Shown in pieces: positions 1 through 7,968 of a DNA stretch of 64,000 bases. This DNA comes from DATDIC01 sp963777625 (lineage in GTDB: Bacteria; Pseudomonadota; Alphaproteobacteria; Acetobacterales; Acetobacteraceae), in NCBI GenBank assembly GCA_963777625.1, contig CAVZRO010000021.1:124001-188000 (forward strand), read 5' to 3'. Positions within the stretch are counted from its first letter, which is position 1, and every line of letters begins with the position of its first letter. Made by a program: the position numbers and the translations under genes. Under the pieces are notes generated by a model. The model searched no databases. It saw nothing but the letters and a program-made list of their open reading frames with translations, and was not told the origin of the DNA.

Positions 1-43
1 GCTGAGGGTCTCGGTTGTTTCTCAATCCGACCACCAGGCTCAG

Positions 44-105
44 CGGTTTGGCAGTGGCGGTTTGGCAGTGGCGGTTTGGCAGTGGCGGTTTGGCAGTGGC
101 GGTTT
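44..105. repeat. 14-bp tandem repeat, four copies plus a partial
   Basis: The unit CGGTTTGGCAGTGG occurs four times without change at 44-57, 58-71, 72-85 and 86-99. A fifth partial copy starts at 100 and diverges after CGGTTTAG. The period is not a multiple of three, so each copy shifts the reading frame. It lies just upstream of, or within, the possible start of the small ORF at 62-298. No spacers separate the copies, so it is a simple tandem repeat. Confidence 0.95.
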
Positions 106-298
106 AGCGGTACCGGAGGCGAAGTTGATATTACCGGTTGAAGGGTACCCGATCTCGACCGAGGCGATCCGTGAATGGTTTCGCCGCACCCACGGCCGCG
201 AAGCATCCGACCGGGAGGTTGGGGAAATCCAGGATCGGCTGGCGGGGCGCGACTCCGGGCCCGCTCCGCCGCCGGACGATCGCGCGGACAACGAATGA
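62..298 (+). CDS. Small hypothetical protein upstream of brkB-1
   Basis: I do not recognise this protein. With a TTG start at 62 it has 78 residues, but the first 14 or so come from the 14-bp repeat, so a later TTG near 122 is also possible. The central part (residues about 20-60) is rich in charged residues and contains EAIREWFRRTHGREASD, which looks like a short helical domain. The last 15 residues are Pro/Asp-rich. It ends 7 bp before the likely GTG start of the YihY/BrkB gene in the same direction, so the two may be co-transcribed. Codon choice after position 110 looks coding; the N-terminus is uncertain. Confidence 0.4.
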   Translation: MAVAVWQWRFGSGGLAVPEAKLILPVEGYPISTEAIREWFRRTHGREASDREVGEIQDRLAGRDSGPAPPPDDRADNE

Positions 299-305
299 CG
301 CGCAG

Positions 306-1206
306 GTGATCCGGGGGCGCCGGCTGCTGCGACTCGCTTGGCACTTGGCGCGAGATACCGTGGCCGGATTCATCGTCGATGATGCGCTCAGTCGGGGCGC
401 GGCGATCTCCTACTACACGATTTTTTCGTTGGCCCCGGTCCTGCTGATCGCCATCGCGGTTGCCGGGCTGTTCTTCGGTTATCAGGCAGCACAGGGGGCG
501 ATCGTCGGGCAGTTGAGCGGCCTGATGGGACAGGACAGCGCCACCGCCTTACAGAATTTGCTGCAAGGCGCGCGCTACCGCGGCGGCGGACTGCTCGCCA
601 CCGGGATCGGTGTCGTCACCCTGGCAATCACCGCGACTGGCGTTTTCACCGAACTGCAAACATCCTTGAACCTGATCTGGAAAGCGGAGCCGCCACGTTC
701 GATCACCATGGCGATCGGTACGGGCACGGTTGCTGTCGCTTGGGCTGATTGCCGCGCTCGGTTTCTTGCTGCTGGTGTCCCTGGCTGCCAGCGCAATCTT
801 GCAAGCAGCCGGAGCCTGGCTGAGCGATCACGCGAGCGGGCTTCACGCGGTCGTCCGTCTAACCAGCGGACTGATTTCGCTTGTTCTGGTTACCGCGCTA
901 TTCGCCGCCATCTACAAGGTTTTACCAGACCGGGCTATCGGCTGGGGCGATGTGATGATCGGGGCGGCGGTCACGGCGCTGCTGTTCGTCGCCGGAAAAT
1001 ACCTGATTGGGCTTTATATCGGCAGCAGTGCAATCGCCAGCAGCTACGGGTCGGCCGGGTCGCTGCTGGTTCTGCTGTTGTGGATCTATTATTCCGTGCA
1101 GATATTCCTGCTGGGAGCCGAGTTCACCAAGACGTATGCCGGACTTCGGCGTGGTGGGCGCCCGCCATCGGTGCAACGGGGCGCACGCGAGACCCACCCC
1201 GCTTGA
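306..1206 (+). pseudogene. YihY/BrkB family membrane protein, frameshifted (copy 1)
   Basis: Inner-membrane protein of the YihY/virulence factor BrkB family, whose molecular function is poorly defined. The first frame (GTG at 306) gives the typical N-terminus, with DDALSRGAAISYYTIFSLAP and the first helices, through LIWKAEPPR near 697. The rest (RARLLSLG..., the remaining helices, and LLGAEFTK near the end) is in the +1 frame to 1206. Removing one base at about 706-709 restores a continuous frame of about 299 residues, close to the usual family length. The break is either a real inactivating insertion or a sequence error. A related intact copy follows at 1300-2292, so loss of this one could be tolerated. 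Confidence 0.8.
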
Positions 1207-1299
1207 GACGCACGATTTGCCACGCGCGTCCGGTTTATCACACCCGCTCGGAAACCCACGGCGCCGCTTGCGGTTACACCGAAGCCATTTCAGCCGCGG

Positions 1300-2292
1300 G
1301 TGTTTCCTGTGCCGGATGATCAGCGTTCACGGACCGTCGATGATGGAATAGGGCGTGAGGCCGCCAACCCCCGGCAGATCCCGGCACGCGGCTGGAAAAG
1401 CGTGCTCCGGCGCGCCTTGTCGGACAGTGGAAAAAAGAACCTTTCGCTGGTAGCCGGCGGGGTGACTTATTACGTGGTGCTGGCTCTGTTCCCCGGCCTT
1501 GCCGCCCTGGTATCGATTTTCGGCCTTGTTGCGGATCCTGGACGAGTGGAAGAACAAGTCAACGCCTTAAGTGGCATCCTGCCGGATTCGACAAAGCAGC
1601 TCATCGGCACCGAACTGCATCGACTGGTCTCCGCCTCCGGCGGCGCGCTCAGCATCGGGGTCGTGCTGGGCATCGCATTCGCGCTGTGGAGCGCCTCACG
1701 TGGAATGAGCGGGATGATCAGCGCGCTCGACATCGCCTATGATCAGCCCGAACGGCGCAGTTTCCTGCGGTTCAACGCGGTCGCACTGGTCCTGACGATT
1801 GGACTGATTGTTAGCGGCCTGATCGTGGTCGCACTCGTTGCCGGGCTGCCGGCCGTGCTGAGCGCAATAGGCGCGGATTCACGAACGAAATGGGTGACGC
1901 TGATCGTGGAATGGCCGCTGCTCATCGTCTTCGTGATGCTGATGCTCGCGGCGCTTTACCGGTTCGCCCCTGACCGCAGCGAGCCGCGCTGGGAGTGGAT
2001 CTCGCCCGGAGCAGTGACCGCAACGCTGCTATGGGCAATCGGGTCGGTAATCTTCGCCGTTTATGTCTCGCATTTCGGCAGTTACAATAAAACTTATGGT
2101 TCGCTTGGCGCGATGATCGTGCTGCTGACCTGGCTGTGGCTGTCGGCGTACGTGGTCTTGCTCGGCGCAGAGATAAACGCAGAGGCAGATCGCCAGACCC
2201 GATGCGGCACGACCACCGACAAGCCGAAGCTGGTGGCAAGTCGGGGTGCGACCGTCGCGGACACGTTGGGCAAATCCTCCGACGCGCCGTAG
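1300..2292 (+). CDS. YihY/BrkB family inner-membrane protein (copy 2)
   Basis: Intact 330-residue member of the YihY/BrkB family, with several hydrophobic helices from about residue 45 to 285. The family signatures are visible: KKNLSLVAGGVTYYVVLALF near the N-terminus, LWSASRGM in the middle, SYNKTYGSLGAMIVLLTW near the last helix and LLGAEINAE at its end. The C-terminal 40 residues are hydrophilic and probably cytoplasmic. A GTG at 1300 gives the longest form; a second in-frame GTG lies at 1309. It follows the frameshifted paralogue in the same direction, and the two differ enough to be old duplicates. The transport or structural role of the family is not settled. Confidence 0.85.
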   Translation: MFPVPDDQRSRTVDDGIGREAANPRQIPARGWKSVLRRALSDSGKKNLSLVAGGVTYYVVLALFPGLAALVSIFGLVADPGRVEEQVNALSGILPDSTKQLIGTELHRLVSASGGALSIGVVLGIAFALWSASRGMSGMISALDIAYDQPERRSFLRFNAVALVLTIGLIVSGLIVVALVAGLPAVLSAIGADSRTKWVTLIVEWPLLIVFVMLMLAALYRFAPDRSEPRWEWISPGAVTATLLWAIGSVIFAVYVSHFGSYNKTYGSLGAMIVLLTWLWLSAYVVLLGAEINAEADRQTRCGTTTDKPKLVASRGATVADTLGKSSDAP

Positions 2293-2324
2293 CATGTGCT
2301 CCGCACGCAGGCGGGGCTCTCCGG

Positions 2325-2669
2325 GTGGACATCTATCATATTTGGTGTGATTTGCGCCCGGACGTACGGGACACCACCTTCGTCGAGCAGGTGACGGCCT
2401 ACATGGGGCATTTGCAGGCCGGCGGACTGATCGGCGGTTGACACGACGTAAGCTTGGATTGGCGCCGCCAGGAATGGGGGAATTCCACATCATGGTGGAG
2501 GTTGCCAACCTCGCACAGCTCGAACGGGCGTTTCAGCACGTCGCCTCCCGGCAGGCCCCGACGGAAGGATTGCATTTCGGCGGCAACTCGCTGGTCACGA
2601 ACGCAAGATTTCGCACTTTACCGCGATTTCCCGGATGCGTTCCGCCGTCGGGGCGATGAACTGTTCTGA
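2325..2669 (+). pseudogene. DUF6614-type small protein, broken by two indels
   Basis: Three pieces in different frames read as one small conserved protein: VDIYHIWCDLRPDVRDTTF (from GTG 2325), then LTRRKLGLAPPGMGEFHIMV (frame entered at 2438), then ALYRDFPDAFRRRGDELF ending at 2669. I recall this as the DUF6614 family of about 115 residues, function unknown. Adding four bases near 2433-2437 (which would restore IGWRLTRR) and removing one T from the TTT at 2609-2611 gives a clean 115-codon frame. Two independent lesions suggest a decayed gene, unless both are sequence errors. The family name is from memory; the three-frame reading is directly visible. Confidence 0.65.
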
Positions 2670-2704
2670 GGCTTCCGTTGCAACGGCGCGAACGTTGCGG
2701 ACAG

Positions 2705-3562
2705 CTAAGGTTGTTCGCTGAATGGCTGCGAAAGCCGGAACTGCGCCGCCGGATAGACGCCAAGCACGCGCACCTCCGACGAGAAAAATGATAGCTCCTC
2801 CAGTGCGCGCCGCAGCGCCGGCTGCTCCGGATGGCCGTCCACATCGCACAGAAACTGTGTCGCGGCAAACTGGCCCTGCAACATGTAGCTCTCGAGCTTC
2901 GTCATGTTCACGCCGTTGGTTGCGAACCCACCAAGCGCCTTGTAAAGTGCAGCCGGCACGTTGCGAACGCGGAACACGAAGGTTGTCATCAGGTTTGCCT
3001 GCCCCGGATCAGGTGCCCTCGGGCGCGGAGCCATCACATAAAAACGAGTCGTGTTGTGCGCCGCGTCCTCCACGTTCGCCTGCAGCACTTCCAGCCCATA
3101 GATCTCAGCCGCCAATGAGGATGCAATCGCCGCTTCCTCTGGATTGTTCCATTTCGCCACAAGCTGCGCTGCACCCGCGGTGTCCGCCTGCACGACGGGC
3201 TGCAGGCCAAGCCGGCGCAGGAAATGCCGCACCTGTCCCAATGCGACGCTGTGCGAATGCGCTCGCTTCAATCCTTCAACCGGCGTGCCCGCCACCGCCA
3301 GCAGACAATGCTCGACGCGCTGGAACGCTTCGCCCACCACGAACAGCCCGGACTCGGGCAACAAATGATGGATATCCGGCACCCGGCCGGCGAGTGTGTT
3401 CTCGCACGGCAGCATGGCCAGTTCCGCCCGGCCATCGCGCACCGCTTCGATGGCAGTTTCGAAGCTTTCGCATGGCAGGGTGCGGAAGGCCGGATACGCC
3501 ACCCGGCAGGCGAGGTCCGAATAGGCTCCAGGCTGGCCCTGGAAGGCGATCACACCAGTCAC
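2705..3562 (-). CDS. pheA: Prephenate dehydratase
   Basis: Converts prephenate to phenylpyruvate in phenylalanine synthesis. The 285-residue protein from a GTG at 3562 starts VTGVIAFQGQPGAYSDLA, the typical opening of monofunctional prephenate dehydratases. The catalytic-domain signature AHNTTRFYVMA is present. A C-terminal ACT domain (FVFRVRNVPAALYKALGGFA, then GVNMTKLESY) would give feedback control by phenylalanine. The start overlaps the kdsB stop as GTGA, indicating translational coupling with kdsB. The frame stays open further upstream, but that stretch is antisense shadow of kdsB. There is no chorismate mutase domain. Confidence 0.9.
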   Translation of the reverse strand: MTGVIAFQGQPGAYSDLACRVAYPAFRTLPCESFETAIEAVRDGRAELAMLPCENTLAGRVPDIHHLLPESGLFVVGEAFQRVEHCLLAVAGTPVEGLKRAHSHSVALGQVRHFLRRLGLQPVVQADTAGAAQLVAKWNNPEEAAIASSLAAEIYGLEVLQANVEDAAHNTTRFYVMAPRPRAPDPGQANLMTTFVFRVRNVPAALYKALGGFATNGVNMTKLESYMLQGQFAATQFLCDVDGHPEQPALRRALEELSFFSSEVRVLGVYPAAQFRLSQPFSEQP

Positions 3563-4302
3563 GCTGGCGTCTTCTGAGCGAGCAGGCGACGCGCCCGTTC
3601 CAGATCCGCCAGCGTATCGACGCCGAACAGCCCATGCCCGACCCGTGCGCAGCCGATTCGCATGCCTGCCTCCATCGCCCGCAACTGCTCCAGCTTTTCC
3701 CGGCGCTCCAGCGGGCTTTCGGGGAGGCTGACGAAGCGGGCCAGCGCCCCGCGGCGAAACGCATAGATGCCGACATGATGCCACAGCGGACCATCGCCCC
3801 ACGGGACCGGCAGGCGAGAAAAATACAGCACCCCCGCAACCTCCTGACCCTCGGCAAAGGCACAGGCGGCTTTGACGAAGGATGGCGTGTTCGCTTCCTC
3901 CACCGAGAGGATCGGTGCGACCACCGTGCCGATATCGATGCCGGGGTCTTCCAGCGGCCGGATCGAGGCGCGTATCTGGTCAGGCGAGACGGTCGGCACG
4001 TCGCCTTGCAGGTTCACCACCACGTCACACTCTCCTCCCGGGTCCAATTCGGCCAATGCGGCATGGACGCGGTCCGAACCAGTGGGCAACGCCGGATCGG
4101 TCAGCACCGCGCGCCCCCCGGCCGCGCGGATTGCCTCGGCGATCGCGGGCTCCGCGCAGGCGACTCCAACCGGGCCGATCGCAGCCTCCAGCGCGCGGCG
4201 CAGCACGTGCACGATCATCGGCTGCCCGTTTATGTCGGCAAGCGGCTTGCCGGGCAGGCGCGACGACGCCATGCGGCTGGGGATAACGATGATCGGTGTC
4301 AT
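3559..4302 (-). CDS. kdsB: 3-deoxy-manno-octulosonate cytidylyltransferase
   Basis: CMP-KDO synthetase: activates KDO with CTP for assembly of the lipopolysaccharide inner core, in the cytoplasm. The 247-residue protein starts MTPIIVIPSRMASSRLPGKP, the nucleotide-binding N-terminus of the family. It contains VVNLQGDVPTVSPDQI and the C-terminal GVDTLADLERARRLL, both characteristic. The ATG at 4302 is chosen because the signature begins there; upstream codons add only an Arg/Pro-rich stretch. It is the first gene of a kdsB-pheA pair on the minus strand, divergent from the cytochrome c gene across about 130 bp that must hold both promoters. Confidence 0.93.
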   Translation of the reverse strand: MTPIIVIPSRMASSRLPGKPLADINGQPMIVHVLRRALEAAIGPVGVACAEPAIAEAIRAAGGRAVLTDPALPTGSDRVHAALAELDPGGECDVVVNLQGDVPTVSPDQIRASIRPLEDPGIDIGTVVAPILSVEEANTPSFVKAACAFAEGQEVAGVLYFSRLPVPWGDGPLWHHVGIYAFRRGALARFVSLPESPLERREKLEQLRAMEAGMRIGCARVGHGLFGVDTLADLERARRLLAQKTPA

Positions 4303-4433
4303 CAGCGGCCGATTGCGAGGTCCAGGTCGTTTCCGTATGGTGCGCGGCACCTTAGCAGGCGGACAGCCGGGCGCAACGACGCGCGGACGGGTTTACGCGT
4401 GCCGCGGCAATTCGACGGAGAGAGTCGCATCGC

Positions 4434-5240
4434 ATGATGGACAGCATGGATGTCAACAAGGCGGTCGCCGCTGCCCTGGTGGCCGGCATTGCCTTTTTTG
4501 TCACCGGATTGATCGGCGATAATCTGATTTACGAGACACCGCCGGCCAAGTCACCGATCAGCATCCAGGGCGTGCAGCCCGCAGCAACGACCGGCGGCGC
4601 CGCGCAGCCCGCCGAGTTGCCGCCAGTCGCCCCGTTGCTGGCCTCGGCCAATGTGGAGAAAGGACATCAGTTTGTCAGCCAAGTCTGTGCCGCCTGCCAC
4701 AGTTTCAACAAGGGCGGCAAACCGATCGTCGGCCCCAATCTGTACGGAATCCTGGGCGCGCCGCATGACCACGAAGCTGGGTTCGACTACTCTGCTGCAT
4801 TGGGGAAATTCAAAGGTCAGCCCTGGACCTATGACGCGCTGAACCACTGGCTGGATGACCCACAGACCTACGCTCCAGGCACCCGTATGACCTACACCGG
4901 GATCAAAAACGATCAGATGCGGGCGAACGTAATCGATTACCTACGCAGCCTTTCGGACCAGCCGGAGCCGCTTCCAGCGCCCGAAGCCCCGGCCAAGGCG
5001 GCTGCCGCGACCGCACCGGCGCCGGGCAGCGCTGCCCCGGCGGGCAATCACAGCGCGCCCGGCAGCGCAGCGGCGCCGAATAGCGCGCCCGACTCGTCGC
5101 CGCCCGCCTCGTCGCCGAAGATCGTTTCCCCCTCCGGCGCGTCGGACAACGCTGCTGGACAGGCAGCGAACGCAAATACCAGCCCCGGTGGCACCGGCGC
5201 GGCGCCCGCACCGCCGACCGCTCCCGCGAAGACCCCCTAG
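4434..5240 (+). CDS. Membrane-anchored cytochrome c family protein with Pro/Ala-rich tail
   Basis: Class I cytochrome c, 268 residues. An uncleaved N-terminal membrane helix (about residues 8-27) probably anchors it to the inner membrane with the haem domain in the periplasm. The haem motif CAACH is at residues 85-89 and the likely axial Met is in GTRMTY at 152, so the fold resembles mitochondrial/CycM-type cytochrome c. After residue 175 come some 90 residues of Pro/Ala/Ser-rich low-complexity sequence, unusual for this family and possibly a spacer or wall-facing tail. A GGAGAG motif lies about 12 bp before the tandem ATG codons. The phosphatase gene follows after 8 bp. Likely an electron carrier to a terminal oxidase (inference). 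Confidence 0.88.
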   Translation: MMDSMDVNKAVAAALVAGIAFFVTGLIGDNLIYETPPAKSPISIQGVQPAATTGGAAQPAELPPVAPLLASANVEKGHQFVSQVCAACHSFNKGGKPIVGPNLYGILGAPHDHEAGFDYSAALGKFKGQPWTYDALNHWLDDPQTYAPGTRMTYTGIKNDQMRANVIDYLRSLSDQPEPLPAPEAPAKAAAATAPAPGSAAPAGNHSAPGSAAAPNSAPDSSPPASSPKIVSPSGASDNAAGQAANANTSPGGTGAAPAPPTAPAKTP

Positions 5241-5248
5241 CGGAACCG

Positions 5249-6019
5249 ATGGAAGGGCTGATCGCCGCGGCCGAAGCGGCCGCCGATGTTGCCGGAGCGG
5301 TGATCCGCCCATTTTTCCGCGCCGGCGTGGCGGAACGGCTGAAACCCGACCGCACACCCGTTACCATCGCCGATCGCAGCGCCGAACAGGCCATGCGCGC
5401 GGTATTGGCCGAACGATTCCCCGAACATGGCATTCAGGGCGAAGAATTCGGCATCGACCGGCCGGACGCTCGGTCGCGCTGGGTGCTGGACCCGATCGAC
5501 GGCACAAAGGCGTTCATTACCGGCCGGCCGTTGTTTGGAACATTGATCGCATTGATGGAGGATGGTCGCCCGATTCTCGGCGTCATCGATCAGCCGGTGA
5601 CCGGGGAGCGCTGGATCGGCGTGACCGGACAGGCAACGCGCTTTCGCGGCCCGCTTGGCGGGCGTGCCGGCTGCCGCCCCTGCGTCGCCTTGGCGGAAGC
5701 GGAGCTGTCGTGCACCGGCCCCTCTCTTCTGGGCGACGATGAGCCGCGCTGGCGGCGCTTGGCGTCGCAGGTCCGACGGGTATCATGGGGTGGAGATTGT
5801 TACGGATATGGGCTGCTGGCGCTGGGACATATCGATATCATCGCCGAATCCGGGATGAAACCATGGGACTGGGCGGCTCTGGTCCCAGTGATCGAGGGAG
5901 CCGGCGGACGAATGACGGACTGGAATGGCCGACCACTTCGCGCGGATGGAGACGGGCGGGTGCTGGCGGTGGGCGACCCGGGTCTGCTTCACCCGGTAAC
6001 TGCGCTGATCTCAGAGTGA
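5249..6019 (+). CDS. hisN: Inositol monophosphatase family protein, probable histidinol-phosphatase
   Basis: Mg-dependent phosphatase of the inositol monophosphatase superfamily, 256 residues. The metal ligands are visible: GEE at 64-66, DPIDGT at 81-86 and WDWAA with Asp at 207. Close relatives in alphaproteobacteria act as the histidinol-phosphatase HisN, and the short DRTPVTIADRSAEQAMR N-terminal pattern fits that group. No other histidine genes are nearby, so the substrate is inferred. It starts 8 bp after the cytochrome c stop and may be co-transcribed with it. The gene symbol is moderately secure. Confidence 0.75.
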   Translation: MEGLIAAAEAAADVAGAVIRPFFRAGVAERLKPDRTPVTIADRSAEQAMRAVLAERFPEHGIQGEEFGIDRPDARSRWVLDPIDGTKAFITGRPLFGTLIALMEDGRPILGVIDQPVTGERWIGVTGQATRFRGPLGGRAGCRPCVALAEAELSCTGPSLLGDDEPRWRRLASQVRRVSWGGDCYGYGLLALGHIDIIAESGMKPWDWAALVPVIEGAGGRMTDWNGRPLRADGDGRVLAVGDPGLLHPVTALISE

Positions 6020-6072
6020 GATTTACCGCGATTTCAGTATGCCTTGCGCGCCCGGGCAGGCATCAAGCGCGG

Positions 6073-7959
6073 GTGAGGAAACTGTTCGCGCGCGCGCTGG
6101 CGCTTTTGTTGCTCTGCAGCTTTGCCAGCCCAGCGGTTCGTGCCGATGAAGCCGTAACGATCAGCAATGGGTTTACCGTGCTCGGCACCCCTGCCCTGCC
6201 CGCCAATTTTCCATATTTCCCCTATGTCAACCCGAATGCGGCCAAAGGTGGCCAGGTCACGTTGGGCGCGATCGGCACCTTCGACAGCTTCAACCCGTTC
6301 ATCCTGCGCGGCACTGCCGCCGCCGGCATGGTGGACCCGTGGGTGGGAATGCCGGGCGGCTCGGAAAGCGGCTCCACGGTCGGACATGTCTGGGAAAGCC
6401 TGATGGTTCCGTCGGCGGATGAAATCGCCACCGCCTATTGCCATATCTGCAAAACCATCGAGATGCCCGCCGACCATCAGTGGATCGCGTTCAATCTGCG
6501 TCCCGAGGCACACTTTTCCGATGGCGTGCCACTGACGGCCGAGGACGTCGCATGGACGTTCAAAACCTTGCTGGCCCAGGGTCGGCCCAGCTTTCGCATC
6601 GAGATGTCGGACGTGAAGGACGTGACCGTCGAGAGCCCGACGCGCGTCGTGTTTCATTTGAAGCCGAACCAAAACCGTGCGCTCCCACTGATCCTCGGAG
6701 GCCTGCCGGTGCTGCCCGAACACTGGTTCAAGACTCGTGACTTCTCCGAACCACTGCGCGAGGCTCCGGTCGGATCCGGTCCGTACAAGATTGCCGCATT
6801 TACCATGGACCGCAGCGTCACATACCAACGAGACCCAAACTGGTGGGCCCGTGATCTGCCGACGGCTCTCGGAACCAATAATTTCGATACGGTGCGCATC
6901 GAGTATTTTCGCGAGAGCGCCATCGACATGGAGGCGTTCAAGGCCGGCCAGGTCGATCTGCGATCGGAGAACATCGCCAAGCGCTGGGCGACCGGATACA
7001 ATTTCCCTGCCGTGGGCAAAGGCCTTGTGATCCGCGACACCATCCGCCATCATCTGCCGACCGGCATGCAGGGCTGGGCGATGAATACGCGGCGGCCCGT
7101 GTTCAGCGACCCGCTGGTGCGGCAGGCCATCGGCGACGCGTACGATTTCGAATGGGCGAACAAGAACCTGTTCTACAACGCCTATACGCGCACGCTGAGT
7201 TACTTCAGCAACAGCGATCTGGCATCCTCCGGCATCCCGACCGGCGACGAGTTGGCACTGCTCGAGCCGTTCCGGAAGGAACTGCCGCCGGACTTGTTCA
7301 CGCAGCCCTTCACACTGCCGACCACCGATGGTTCCGGCAATCAACGGCCGCAGTTGATAAAATCCCTGAAACTGCTGGAGCAGGCCGGCTGGCACGTGAA
7401 GAACATGCAGCTCGTCAATCCGGCCGGCCAGCAGATGCGGTTTACCATCCTGCTGCCCGACCCATCTTACGAGCGTGTTGCGCTGCCCTATGCGGACACG
7501 CTGAAGCATCTCGGTATCAGCGTGCAGGTACGCACGGTCGATCCGGCGCAGTACGAGCACCTCACTGACGATTTTGATTTCGATATGCTGTTGCAGGTGT
7601 ATCCTGAAGGCGACGTGCCCGGAAACGGACTGCGCGACTACTTCTCCTGCGCATCCGCCAAGGCCACCGGCAGCATGAACGTGGCCGGAGTCTGCGATCC
7701 AGCGGTGGACACCCTGATCGACAAGGTGATCGATGCATCGAACCGCGCACAGCTTCAGGCCGCCGCTCGCGCCCTCGACCGTGTGCTGTTGTGGCGCTGG
7801 TACCTGGCGCCGGGCTGGGGCAGCGACGACTTCCACATCGCCTACTGGAACCGTTTCGCCCATCCCGCCAAGCCGATCCGGGAGGGATTCAACTTCGATC
7901 TCTGGTGGGTGGATGCAGCCAAAGCGAAGCTGACGGACGCGGCGAGAGCCGGCGGATAG
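6073..7959 (+). CDS. yejA: Extracellular oligopeptide-binding protein of the Yej ABC importer
   Basis: Periplasmic solute-binding protein (family 5) that delivers peptides to YejBE/YejF. From the GTG at 6073 it has 628 residues. A signal peptide precedes mature ADEAVTISNGFTVLG, with a hydrophobic stretch ALALLLLCSFASPAVRA. FPYVNPNAAKGGQVTLGAIG and FDSFNPFILRG are typical of YejA. The open frame extends upstream to 5785, but that part is a shadow of hisN, so the GTG before the signal peptide is chosen. It is the first gene of a four-gene operon in YejA-B-E-F order with gaps of 9, 22 and 64 bp. In enterobacteria the system takes up microcin C and other peptides. Confidence 0.92.
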   Translation: MRKLFARALALLLLCSFASPAVRADEAVTISNGFTVLGTPALPANFPYFPYVNPNAAKGGQVTLGAIGTFDSFNPFILRGTAAAGMVDPWVGMPGGSESGSTVGHVWESLMVPSADEIATAYCHICKTIEMPADHQWIAFNLRPEAHFSDGVPLTAEDVAWTFKTLLAQGRPSFRIEMSDVKDVTVESPTRVVFHLKPNQNRALPLILGGLPVLPEHWFKTRDFSEPLREAPVGSGPYKIAAFTMDRSVTYQRDPNWWARDLPTALGTNNFDTVRIEYFRESAIDMEAFKAGQVDLRSENIAKRWATGYNFPAVGKGLVIRDTIRHHLPTGMQGWAMNTRRPVFSDPLVRQAIGDAYDFEWANKNLFYNAYTRTLSYFSNSDLASSGIPTGDELALLEPFRKELPPDLFTQPFTLPTTDGSGNQRPQLIKSLKLLEQAGWHVKNMQLVNPAGQQMRFTILLPDPSYERVALPYADTLKHLGISVQVRTVDPAQYEHLTDDFDFDMLLQVYPEGDVPGNGLRDYFSCASAKATGSMNVAGVCDPAVDTLIDKVIDASNRAQLQAAARALDRVLLWRWYLAPGWGSDDFHIAYWNRFAHPAKPIREGFNFDLWWVDAAKAKLTDAARAGG

Positions 7960-7968
7960 GGCGCCAGC

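Noticed and set aside
44..105. Repeat array as a CRISPR candidate
   Set aside because: Units are 14 bp, directly adjacent and have no spacers; no cas genes in the window.
2722..4437. 571-codon plus-strand frame across pheA and kdsB
   Set aside because: Antisense to two well-supported enzymes; Pro/Arg-rich composition typical of shadow frames in G+C-rich DNA.
6034..7863. 609-codon minus-strand frame opposite yejA
   Set aside because: Fully antisense to a clear solute-binding protein gene; its protein has no recognisable motif and follows from high G+C at third positions.
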